Assembly (NCBI GenBank): GCA_028818995.1
Contig: JAPPMR010000998.1
Coordinates: 1 to 6,725, forward strand
From: Candidatus Poribacteria bacterium
GTDB lineage: Bacteria; Poribacteria; WGA-4E; WGA-3G
Length of the DNA stretch: 6,725 nt
Direction of reading: 5' to 3'
Shown here piece by piece: positions 1 to 6,422 of this stretch. The position numbers and the translations under genes are program-made. Under the pieces are notes generated by a model that was not told the DNA's origin, made no database searches, and saw only the letters and a list, made by a program, of their open reading frames with translations. Each line of letters opens with the position of its first letter. The first letter of the stretch is position 1.

Positions 1-2
1 TC

Positions 3-1364
3 GCACACATGCTGGAACACATGTTGTTCAAAGGCACTAAAACAATCGGCACAACAGACTATGAAAAAGAGAAGGGCGTGCTTGCCGAAATTGATAAAAT
101 CGGTGACGCGTTAGACATGGAACGTGCCAAAGGCACAAAAGCAGACGCAGAAAAAATCGCAGAATTGGAAGCGGCACTTAAAACGCAACAAGAAGCAGCG
201 AAGGAATGGATTGTCTCAGGTGAATACACCGAAATCTATACGCAACACGGCAGCACTGGATTCAACGCGGGCACATCTGTTGACTATACGATTTACACAG
301 TGGAACTACCTTCTAACAAATTAGAATTGTGGGCAATGCTTGAATCTGACCGGCTTAAAAATGCAGTTCTGCGCGAGTTTTATGTGGAACGCGAAGCCGT
401 CAAAGAGGAGCGCCGCATGGTTGTGGAAACACGCCCGGGTGGCAAGTTATATGAACAGTTCATGGCTGCGTCCTTTACTGCACATCCCTACGGTATGCCA
501 ATTATTGGATGGCCCTCAGACATCGCAATGCTCAATAGAAAGAAAGCAGAGGAATTTTTCCGTATCCACTACGCACCCAATAACTTCGTGATGGTTATTG
601 TTGGGGATATTAATGCAGAAAAAACCATCAAACTCATTGAAAAATATTTTGGTGATATTCCTTCGCAACCGCTTCCGGATGAAGTTACCGTTCGTGAACC
701 TGCACAAGAAGGTGAACGTCGGATAGAGGTTGAATTTGACGCTGAACCGCAGATGATGATCGGATTCCATAAACCGACAATCCCGCATTTTGACGATTAC
801 GTGCTTGATATGATCAGTGCTATCCTCTCGGATGGACGAACTTCCCGATTTTACAAAAACATCGTTGAAGAAGGCATAGCCGTTTCGGTAGATTCTCTAA
901 ACGGATACCCCGGGGCTCGTTACGATAATCTCTTTGTGGTGAGTGCTACTCCTCGTTCACCTCACACGACTGCAGATGTGGAGAAGGCAATTTACGCTCA
1001 ACTGGAAAAACTGAAAACGGAACCTGTTGCAGAAAAGGAGTTTAAACGTATCCTTAAACAGATTGATGCAGGTTTCATCCGTGCGCTGAGTTCAAACGCG
1101 GGTATGGCAAATCAACTCGCTTTCTATGAAGGCATTGCTGGCGATTGGCGCTACATACTCAATTGGCGGAAAAAGATGTATGAAATCACAACTGATGACA
1201 TCATGAGAGTAGCACAAACCTATTTTAAAAAGAGCAACCGCACAGTCGCTACGCTTGTTAAAAAGGAACCTATAGCATCTGAAAGTACTGACGAGGAGGA
1301 TAGTGAATTATGCAGAAACAGATCAGAAAAAAACTTTTCTTATGCGTCCTTATCGCTTTTTTAA
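3..1364 (+). CDS. M16 family zinc metallopeptidase, catalytic subunit (5' partial)
   Basis: The gene starts upstream of the window. The zinc motif HxxEH is His-Met-Leu-Glu-His, and its first His is encoded at 6-8, before the first in-frame ATG at 9, so that ATG is internal. Numbering from it, the second His is residue 4, and the third metal ligand is probably Glu134 in EREAVKEE. The usual spacing between these is about 75 residues. Here it is about 130, because a charged, coiled-coil-like insert (about residues 18-75, rich in Glu, Lys and Ala) sits between them. Other M16 landmarks are YAPNNFVMVIVGD (188-200) and the C-terminal M16 domain (about 200-400). That domain lacks the Arg/Tyr pair: it reads NIVEEGIAV, with Val292 where Tyr is expected. 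The last ~37 residues look unlike the family and overlap the next gene by 55 nt. The signal peptide is not visible. Family is sure; the partner role is inferred. Confidence 0.93.
   Translation, partial: AHMLEHMLFKGTKTIGTTDYEKEKGVLAEIDKIGDALDMERAKGTKADAEKIAELEAALKTQQEAAKEWIVSGEYTEIYTQHGSTGFNAGTSVDYTIYTVELPSNKLELWAMLESDRLKNAVLREFYVEREAVKEERRMVVETRPGGKLYEQFMAASFTAHPYGMPIIGWPSDIAMLNRKKAEEFFRIHYAPNNFVMVIVGDINAEKTIKLIEKYFGDIPSQPLPDEVTVREPAQEGERRIEVEFDAEPQMMIGFHKPTIPHFDDYVLDMISAILSDGRTSRFYKNIVEEGIAVSVDSLNGYPGARYDNLFVVSATPRSPHTTADVEKAIYAQLEKLKTEPVAEKEFKRILKQIDAGFIRALSSNAGMANQLAFYEGIAGDWRYILNWRKKMYEITTDDIMRVAQTYFKKSNRTVATLVKKEPIASESTDEEDSELCRNRSEKNFSYASLSLF
1293..1300 (+). promoter_or_regulatory. Strong ribosome binding site for the second M16 gene
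   Basis: GAGGAGGA lies 9 nt before the ATG at 1310. This near-ideal Shine-Dalgarno sequence fixes the start of the downstream gene even though that start lies inside the end of the upstream reading frame. Confidence 0.75.
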
Positions 1365-3457
1365 TCGTTTCGTGCACGCTGCATATATATGCTAAACCGC
1401 ATGAAGAACTGACTTATGAACCAATACAATTTAATCCGCCAGTTCCAGAGAAGCGAATGTTATCAAACGGCATGACGCTTTATCTACTTGAGGATCACGA
1501 ATTACCAGTATTTGACATTAGTGGACTTGTCAAAACTGGCACTATCTATGACCCGGCAGATAAAATAGGTTTAGCATCTATTTGTGCAAGTGTCATGCGA
1601 ACCGGCGGCACGGTGTCACGTGAACCGGATGCATTGAACGAAGAATTGGAATCTATGGCTGCTTCCGTTGAGGTCGGTATGTCTCCTGAATACGGGACGG
1701 TGAGCCTTTCTACGATGGCAGAGGATATTGAAAAAGGATTAGAAATCTTTGCTGACGTTTTACGAAACCCGGCATTCCGCGAAGAAAAACTTGAACTTCG
1801 CAAACAGCAAGGGATTGAAGCCATTCGCAGGCGGAACGACAATCCGATCCAATTAGCATGGCGGAACTTCTCCGAGATTCTATATGGAAAGGATCATCCA
1901 TTTGGATGGTATTCTGAAATTGAGAACGTTGAGAGTATCGCTGTAGACGATCTCAAAGCGTTCCATGCCAAATACTATCAACCCAATAATATAATGCTTG
2001 CAATTACTGGCGATTTTGTGACAGAAACTTTGATTGCACAACTCGAAAAAACGTTTGAGGGTTGGGAAAACAGTGAAATAGAATTTCCACACATTGCTGA
2101 CGTTGAAAACACACCAAAACCGTCTGTCAACTATATACTTAAAGACCTACCGCAGACTACAATGTTGATTGGACATTTCGGTATCAAGCGGACTCCAGAT
2201 TTCCCGGATTTCTTTGCCCTCCGTGTGATGAACGATATTCTCGGTGAAGGTGGTTTTACATCCCGATTGATGAAAGAGGTGCGAGAAAAACACGGTCTCG
2301 CCTATATGGTCGGAAGTCTAATGCAAACAAGCTTCTATACCAACCCAGGGGAATGGTTCGCGTATTCCCAAACACGTTCAGAAAAAACTGCTGAAGCAAT
2401 TTCGCTCATTATCAGCATAATTCGCGACCTACGTGAAAACCCAGTGTCTGAGGAAGAACTACAGCGCACCAAAGATTCGCTCATCAATTCGTTTGTTTTC
2501 GGATTTGAAAGTAGTTCTCAAATCGCTTTTCAGCAGATGATGCTGGCATATCGCGGATTCGCACCAGACTTCCTTGAAACCTACACAGACAACATCGCAA
2601 AGGTTACAGCGAAAGATGTTCAGGGAGTCGCACAGAAGTATCTGCATCCCGATGCACTCACTATTGTCACTGTGGGAAATCAGGATAACTTTGACCGACC
2701 TTTGAACGAATTCGGAGATGTCAATGAGATTAAAATCAAACAACCGCAACCGCCACCTGCTGAACCGATCCCTGAAGCGAGTGAGGCAGATGTTGCCAAA
2801 GCTAAGGAAATCGTTGCTGCATCTGTTGAAGCACATGGCGGAATTGAGAAATTGAAAGCAGTGCAAAACGTTGTAGCAGATATGCTGACTACCACTAATA
2901 CACCAATGGGACAAATGGACTTGAAAGTTGTCCTATATCAGGCTTATCCGGGTAAAATGCGCCAAAATATCGTTACGCCTCAGGGTGAAATTAGTATTTT
3001 GTTTGATGGCAAAGCCGGTTATGCCGTATCCGCAATGGGCGTGCAACCGTTACCTCCCGAAATGACAACCTCCCTGAATGATGCTATTTTCAGAGACACG
3101 GTCCCACTTCTGCTACACCTTACACAGGACGAAAACCAAGCACAATTCTCTGGCACAGAAGAAGTGGAAGGAAAACCTGCTTCGGTTTTACTTGTCAAAC
3201 AACCTTCAGGTGAAATGGTCAAGGTCTTCATCAGTGAGGAAACCCACTATGTAATTAAGTTAGTCTTCCGCGAGACTGAACAAGGAGCGACATTAGACAA
3301 AGAAACCTTCTTTTCTGATTTTCGCGAAGTTGAGGGTATTAAATTCCCCTTCCACGTTGTGCAAAATGTCAATGGGCAACTTTACACTGATAATCGTATC
3401 AAAAGTGTCAAGTTGAACACTGAACTTGACGATTCGCTTTTTGAGGTACCCAAGTGA
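1310..3457 (+). CDS. M16-like protein with degenerate zinc site and C-terminal LolA-like domain
   Basis: This 715-aa protein is probably exported and non-catalytic. The N-terminus has basic residues, a hydrophobic stretch (9-20) and a lipobox-like IVSC with Cys22; signal peptidase I cleavage after Ala28 is the alternative. Residues about 45-460 form the two M16 domains. Where HxxEH is expected after GLA there is Ser90-Ile-Cys-Ala-Ser94, and the later acidic ligand is probably Ala171 in GIEAIRRR, so zinc binding is lost. The C-terminal M16 domain keeps the substrate-binding Arg/Tyr pair: REKHGLAY, Arg325 and Tyr332. That is the reverse of its upstream neighbour and supports a heterodimer like known two-subunit bacterial M16 enzymes. 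A Pro-rich linker (478-488) leads to about 220 residues resembling outer-membrane lipoprotein-sorting (LolA/LolB-like) beta-rich domains, with EAHGGIEKLKAV at 507-518. M16 family is sure; the last domain is moderately sure. Confidence 0.92.
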   Translation: MQKQIRKKLFLCVLIAFLIVSCTLHIYAKPHEELTYEPIQFNPPVPEKRMLSNGMTLYLLEDHELPVFDISGLVKTGTIYDPADKIGLASICASVMRTGGTVSREPDALNEELESMAASVEVGMSPEYGTVSLSTMAEDIEKGLEIFADVLRNPAFREEKLELRKQQGIEAIRRRNDNPIQLAWRNFSEILYGKDHPFGWYSEIENVESIAVDDLKAFHAKYYQPNNIMLAITGDFVTETLIAQLEKTFEGWENSEIEFPHIADVENTPKPSVNYILKDLPQTTMLIGHFGIKRTPDFPDFFALRVMNDILGEGGFTSRLMKEVREKHGLAYMVGSLMQTSFYTNPGEWFAYSQTRSEKTAEAISLIISIIRDLRENPVSEEELQRTKDSLINSFVFGFESSSQIAFQQMMLAYRGFAPDFLETYTDNIAKVTAKDVQGVAQKYLHPDALTIVTVGNQDNFDRPLNEFGDVNEIKIKQPQPPPAEPIPEASEADVAKAKEIVAASVEAHGGIEKLKAVQNVVADMLTTTNTPMGQMDLKVVLYQAYPGKMRQNIVTPQGEISILFDGKAGYAVSAMGVQPLPPEMTTSLNDAIFRDTVPLLLHLTQDENQAQFSGTEEVEGKPASVLLVKQPSGEMVKVFISEETHYVIKLVFRETEQGATLDKETFFSDFREVEGIKFPFHVVQNVNGQLYTDNRIKSVKLNTELDDSLFEVPK

Positions 3458-4227
3458 AAACGTTAAATTTACAAGTCCGATATTTTCAAGATAGCACACC
3501 AGCAGATGTGCCGTGTCGTGAAACTGCGTTTATCCGCCGTGAATTTGAAATGCCATTGCCGATTACGGAAACTGCTTTAGTGCTCGTGGATTTGTGGAAC
3601 GTGCATTTCATTGAAACTTGGATAGAACGCGCAAAACAGGTCACTGTTGATTGTGTTGTACCAGTGATGGATGCTGCGAGGAAAGCGGGTTTAACAATCG
3701 TTCATGCCCCTTCGCCATCAGTAGCAGCACAGTACCCGCAACTCAAACGGCATAAACCTCCCGAACCCTCTACACCTTCAGCGTGGCCACCCTCCGATTT
3801 CCGAGGTCGAGAGGGTGACTACGCTGTTTACCGTGGCCCCCGTAGCCAACCACCAGGCATCGGCATCCATTGGGACAAACTCGCCTCGCAACTCTCCATG
3901 TCCCCTGCAATTGACGTGAAAGAGGATGAGTTTGTCATTGCAACGGGACAGCAATTGCATGACCTGCTTGAGGAAAGGCAAATCTTACATCTTATCTTTG
4001 CTGGTTTCGCAACGAATTGGTGTGTTTTAGGTAGGGATTACGGTATCCGTTCTATGTCAAGGTATGGTTATAACATTATTCTGCTCCGAGATGCTACCAC
4101 AGGCGTGGAGTTCCCTGATACTTACGACAATCTGTTCACAACGGAGATAGCAATTCGGGAGGTAGAGCAGCAGTATGGATTTAGCTCTTCAAATGCAGAT
4201 TTCTTTGCAGCGGTTGATGCCTCTTGA
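3454..4227 (+). CDS. Isochorismatase-like cysteine hydrolase
   Basis: A 257-aa member of the isochorismatase/nicotinamidase alpha/beta-hydrolase fold, with no signal peptide and so cytoplasmic. The GTG start overlaps the preceding TGA stop (GTGA), with GAGG 7 nt upstream, which supports coupling to the M16 pair. An internal ATG at 3550 would remove a 32-residue lead and is less likely. The catalytic Asp is probably Asp46 in ALVLVDLWN, and the nucleophile is Cys190 in GFATNWCV, followed by GRDYGIRSMSRYGYNI and LLRDATTGVE, a typical end of the fold. The central Lys of the Asp-Lys-Cys triad is not obvious; Lys142 or Lys156 are candidates. The substrate cannot be told: the family includes isochorismatases, nicotinamidases, N-carbamoylsarcosine amidases and biuret or ureidoacrylate hydrolases. 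Its lack of link to menaquinone or siderophore genes here argues against naming it entB or pncA. Confidence 0.9.
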   Translation: MKTLNLQVRYFQDSTPADVPCRETAFIRREFEMPLPITETALVLVDLWNVHFIETWIERAKQVTVDCVVPVMDAARKAGLTIVHAPSPSVAAQYPQLKRHKPPEPSTPSAWPPSDFRGREGDYAVYRGPRSQPPGIGIHWDKLASQLSMSPAIDVKEDEFVIATGQQLHDLLEERQILHLIFAGFATNWCVLGRDYGIRSMSRYGYNIILLRDATTGVEFPDTYDNLFTTEIAIREVEQQYGFSSSNADFFAAVDAS

Positions 4228-4244
4228 TATTTACTTCATCGTAA

Positions 4245-4270
4245 GTGTAATTTAAGAACGAATATTACAC
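4245..4270. other. Weak stem-loop after the isochorismatase-like gene
   Basis: GTGTAAT (4245-4251) and ATTACAC (4264-4270) are perfect inverted repeats around a 12-nt loop. The stem is AT-rich and no T-run follows, so it is not a convincing intrinsic terminator. It could stabilise the 3' end of the plus-strand transcript or be chance. Confidence 0.35.
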
Positions 4271-4288
4271 GCTAAGCACCTCTGAACG

Positions 4289-4313
4289 GTAGGTGCGGTT
4301 TCCTAACCGCACC
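4289..4313 (+). repeat. REP-like hairpin, single copy (GTAGG foot)
   Basis: GTAG (4289-4292) leads into the perfect palindrome GGTGCGGTT (4292-4300), loop TCCT, AACCGCACC (4305-4313). It shares the GTAGG foot and TCC loop with the two hairpins at 4380-4440, but has a different stem. A GTAG tetranucleotide at the foot of a short hairpin is the hallmark of REP sequences mobilised by RAYT (TnpA-REP) enzymes. Membership of that class is inferred; no RAYT gene is in the window. Confidence 0.6.
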
Positions 4314-4318
4314 AGATC

Positions 4319-4354
4319 GTCCACAAACACTGTTTACTTCAGTGTTTGGTGAAC
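4319..4354. other. Long imperfect stem-loop between REP-like elements
   Basis: CAAACACTG (4324-4332) and CAGTGTTTG (4340-4348) are perfect inverted repeats with loop TTTACTT. Allowing one bulged G and one mismatch, pairing extends outwards to 4319 and 4354, about 14 bp in all. It lies between the converging units, where a bidirectional transcription end would be useful, but no T-run of four or more follows on either strand. It may be a Rho-dependent or processing barrier, or a decayed repeat. Its loop and foot do not match the GTAGG hairpins. Confidence 0.45.
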
Positions 4355-4379
4355 TTTGAAATTAAAGAGGATTATTTTC

Positions 4380-4440
4380 TGTAGGAGCGATCTCCGAATC
4401 GCAACCCGTTTGTAGTCGGGAATCGGAGTTCCCTCCTACA
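4380..4440. repeat. Inverted pair of REP-like hairpins (REPIN/BIME-like)
   Basis: TGTAGGAG (4380-4387) and CTCCTACA (4433-4440) are perfect terminal inverted repeats. Inside, the left half folds as GCGAT, loop CTCCGA, ATCGC (4387-4402). Read on the minus strand, the right half folds as GGGAA, loop CTCCGA, TTCCC (4433-4418). The two halves have the same foot and loop and different but self-complementary stems, so they are two diverged copies in opposite orientation. CCCG (4405-4408) and CGGG (4417-4420) allow a single long hairpin as an alternative fold. The arrangement matches REP doublets in other bacteria; a MITE-like origin is possible. Confidence 0.65.
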
Positions 4441-4464
4441 ACAAGATTTTATAATGCTAAATGT

Positions 4465-5109
4465 TTACAATCCTTGCAATGCCGTTATAATCTGCGTTGA
4501 AGTGGTCCGATGACCAAACCTTGCACCAAGGTCACTCCAAGCGATTTTACCATTTTCATTAATTATGTAAGCTGCTGGTCTTGCAAGAATCTTAGATGGC
4601 AATTGAATTACATTGTAGTCAGAAATGGTTTGTAAGTCCTCATCCGAAAGCAGTTGGAAAGTAATATTTAGACCTTGCCGCGTATTACTCGTACCAAACT
4701 GAGTATCACTACTAATCGCAATTAGTTCAGCAGCACCCGCATCTTTGATGTCTACATATCCTCTTTGCAACTCACCGAGTTGCGTTTGAAAGACCCCTCA
4801 TCCCCCTGTAGCATAAAAGAGAAGTGCTACTTTTTGTCCGGCATAATTGGAGAGAGAAACCAAATTGCCATCAGCATCTGGAAGCGAAAATGCTGGTGCT
4901 GTGGCACCGATTGCCAATCCTTCGCCGGGATCCAACGGCTCAGGTTCTGGTGTAGTCTCCATTGTTTGTTCAGGTGTCATAACATCTGTGTCTTGTGGAT
5001 CATGCGTTAAAAGATCGCCGATCTGGTCTGTTTCAAAACACCCAAAACACAGAAACACAGCGAAAATTAGCGCGATATAAACAAGTTGATTAATAAATCT
5101 AAATCTCAT
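4465..5109 (-). CDS. Predicted selenoprotein: exported peroxiredoxin/AhpC-TSA-like redoxin with in-frame TGA (Sec104)
   Basis: Read through one TGA, this is a 214-residue thioredoxin-fold protein. Residues 1-24 are a basic then hydrophobic export signal ending in FGC (Cys24, a non-canonical lipobox), followed by a Thr/Pro/Glu-rich linker (about 40-62). The redoxin domain starts at [19 protein letters not shown] (65-83) and continues with [20 protein letters not shown]; codon 104 is TGA. The same frame continues [21 protein letters not shown], then [16 protein letters not shown] and [16 protein letters not shown], all in family order with no gap. Aligned with FYRGFWCPYCRRQLGEL-type relatives, the TGA takes the place of the first (peroxidatic) Cys; TGGU also fits peroxiredoxin TxxC. 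The mature domain has no Cys, so it would be a one-Sec enzyme. The ATG overlaps the sulfatase stop (ATGA), with AGGGAG 9 nt upstream. It probably reduces peroxides in the periplasm. The alternative is a nonsense-mutated pseudogene. Confidence 0.85.
4762..4793 (-). promoter_or_regulatory. Predicted bacterial SECIS element (selenocysteine insertion stem-loop)
   Basis: In the mRNA after UGA and four G's come UCUUU (4793-4789), a 5-nt bulge CAAAC, GCAACUC (4783-4777), loop GGU (4776-4774), GAGUUGC (4773-4767) and AAAGA (4766-4762). The upper stem is a perfect 7 bp, and a further 5 bp pair below the one-sided bulge. The apical loop begins with G and lies 21 nt after the UGA. Bacterial SECIS elements have a short apical loop with a G in its first two positions, roughly 16-37 nt from the UGA, and are bound by SelB; this one meets those rules. 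The structure was found by eye, without an energy calculation. Confidence 0.75.
4798..4800 (-). other. In-frame TGA, predicted selenocysteine codon
   Basis: This is codon 104 of the redoxin-like gene. It is the only stop between the ATG at 5109 and the TAA at 4467-4465, and sits at the catalytic Cys position. The second M16 gene, the isochorismatase-like gene and the sulfatase all end in TGA, so TGA is an ordinary stop in this genome and the recoding must be local. Confidence 0.8.
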
Positions 5110-6419
5110 GTCTCACTTCTCCCTTCGTCATTTTGTGATTGCATCCATTGGTGAACATCTGCGCGCATCTTTTCAAGTATTGGGCGCGACGATGCGTCAA
5201 ATGCTAAATTATTGAATTCGTAAGGATCTGCATGAACATCATACAATTCCTCAACAGGGTGGTGTTGTGTCAAATAAACGAGTTCTGCAGTTTTTGGATC
5301 GTTTTTTGCTTTTTTTACCCAACTGTTCCACACTTCAGCATGGCTCTCAGGAATCCCTTCTACCTTCGTGAAATGGGTTGTCCAAGTATTTTCAGGCATC
5401 AAGTTTAGAATGTATTTGTATTGACTATTTCTGACACACCGCTGCGGAAATACGTTCATATCTCCATCGCGTGTGTGCGTGCCGTAGATTTTATCACGGA
5501 AGCCTATTTGTTGTCCACATAAAACATTTTTAAAACTTCGACCATCTAAATCTTTAGGTGGTTCACCGCCAGCAATGCCTATGAGTGTTGGTAAAAAGTC
5601 GACATGCGAAATCATCGCCTCGGTAACGGTGGCAGATGGTATTTCACCGTGCCACCTTGCAATAAACGGCAGACGAATACCAGTGTCATACAATGTCCAT
5701 TTGCAATGTGGCCACTCAGAACCGTGATCAGTTGTGTAGATGAAAAGTGTGTTGTCAACATATCCATGTGTTTCCAACATTTTCTCAATTTCTCCGATGC
5801 GTTCATCCATCGTTGTGATGTCTTGATAGTAGTTAGCAAACGCTTTTCGGGCAATAGGTGTATCTGCGATGTAGGGCGGTAATGGTAAAGCATCGGGGTC
5901 ATAGATTTTGTTAGGTTCCCATGTGACATGTGGGTTGCTATCGCCCAGAATCAAGCAGATTGGCTGATTGGAATTCTCTTGCCGATGCGTTGAAAGAAAA
6001 CGTTCAACTGGCGCGGTATCAAGACCTTCTGCACGGTATTTCCGAACATGTTCTGCACTTTTAGGCAGAAATCCTCCGATATATTCAAAGTCAAAGAGTT
6101 TTTCAGGTTTCACATGTGTTTTACCTGCAATCGCAACCCGATAGCCGAGTTTTCTAAGTAATTTCGGCAGAGTGTCAAGATGGGAGTGACATTCCGTATG
6201 ATTTCCCATAGCACCGTGCCGTGCGGGATAAAGTCCTGTATACAAAGTTGAACGAGAGGGAGCGCAGGTCGGTGTGGGTGTGAAGGCATGCGTAAAACGC
6301 ATCCCTTCTTCTGCGATACGATCTAAATGTGGGGTTTGAATATGTGCATTTTCGTAGCAACCGAGATATTCCCATCCATGGTCATCAGAAAGGTAAACAA
6401 TGATGTTCGGCTTCAGCAT
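5106..6419 (-). CDS. Type I (formylglycine-dependent) sulfatase
   Basis: A 437-aa alkaline-phosphatase-superfamily sulfatase. Numbered from the ATG at 6419, Cys52 in [14 protein letters not shown] is the CxPSR signature residue oxidised to formylglycine. Metal ligands are probably Asp12 and Asp13 (LSDDHG) and Asp231 and His232 ([10 protein letters not shown]). Substrate-site residues include Lys100 and His102 (GKTH) and Lys240 ([13 protein letters not shown]). It ends with [15 protein letters not shown], the usual sulfatase C-terminal motif. There is no signal peptide, so it is likely cytoplasmic, unlike most glycan sulfatases. The NPHVTW segment and overall length suggest an N-sulfoglucosamine sulfohydrolase-like group, but the substrate is not determined. 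The ATG is chosen over TTG at 6422 because AAGGA is 7 nt before it. Its stop overlaps the next gene (ATGA), and the previous gene ends 3 nt before the start. Activation needs a formylglycine-generating enzyme, not seen here. Confidence 0.94.
   Translation of the reverse strand: MLKPNIIVYLSDDHGWEYLGCYENAHIQTPHLDRIAEEGMRFTHAFTPTPTCAPSRSTLYTGLYPARHGAMGNHTECHSHLDTLPKLLRKLGYRVAIAGKTHVKPEKLFDFEYIGGFLPKSAEHVRKYRAEGLDTAPVERFLSTHRQENSNQPICLILGDSNPHVTWEPNKIYDPDALPLPPYIADTPIARKAFANYYQDITTMDERIGEIEKMLETHGYVDNTLFIYTTDHGSEWPHCKWTLYDTGIRLPFIARWHGEIPSATVTEAMISHVDFLPTLIGIAGGEPPKDLDGRSFKNVLCGQQIGFRDKIYGTHTRDGDMNVFPQRCVRNSQYKYILNLMPENTWTTHFTKVEGIPESHAEVWNSWVKKAKNDPKTAELVYLTQHHPVEELYDVHADPYEFNNLAFDASSRPILEKMRADVHQWMQSQNDEGRSET
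5119..5124 (-). promoter_or_regulatory. Ribosome binding site of the selenoprotein gene
   Basis: AGGGAG lies 9 nt before the ATG at 5109, within the last codons of the sulfatase. It shows the TGA-interrupted gene has an intact translation start, as expected of a functional gene. Confidence 0.6.
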
Positions 6420-6422
6420 CAA

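Noticed and set aside
9..11. ATG at 9 as the true start of the first M16 gene
   Set aside because: The first zinc-binding His (codon 6-8) lies before it, so the protein must start upstream of the window.
2459..2914. 151-aa minus-strand open frame
   Set aside because: Shadow of the M16 gene on the other strand: no recognisable family, no RBS, composition explained by the antisense frame.
4228..4464. CRISPR array or intrinsic terminators in the spacer
   Set aside because: The hairpins are not spaced direct repeats with unique spacers, and none has a proper T-run on either strand.
4465..4770. Stand-alone 101-aa gene starting at TTG 4770
   Set aside because: It begins in the middle of a redoxin domain, inside the predicted SECIS stem, and has no good RBS. 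Upstream sequence in the same frame supplies the missing first strands of the fold.
4798..4800. UGA read as Gly or Trp through an alternative genetic code
   Set aside because: Three other genes in the window end with TGA at natural family ends, so TGA is a true stop here.
4847..5080. 77-aa plus-strand Ser/Gly-rich frame
   Set aside because: It is the antisense of the Pro/Thr-rich linker of the redoxin-like protein; low-complexity mirror, not a gene.
4798..5109. Stand-alone 103-aa secreted protein ending at TGA
   Set aside because: It would end at the catalytic position of the domain, with the rest of the family sequence following in frame. A truncated product would have no redox residue.
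4465..5109. Pseudogene by nonsense mutation
   Set aside because: Not excluded, but the TGA hits exactly the catalytic Cys column, a SECIS-like hairpin follows at the right distance, and the rest of the gene shows no decay.
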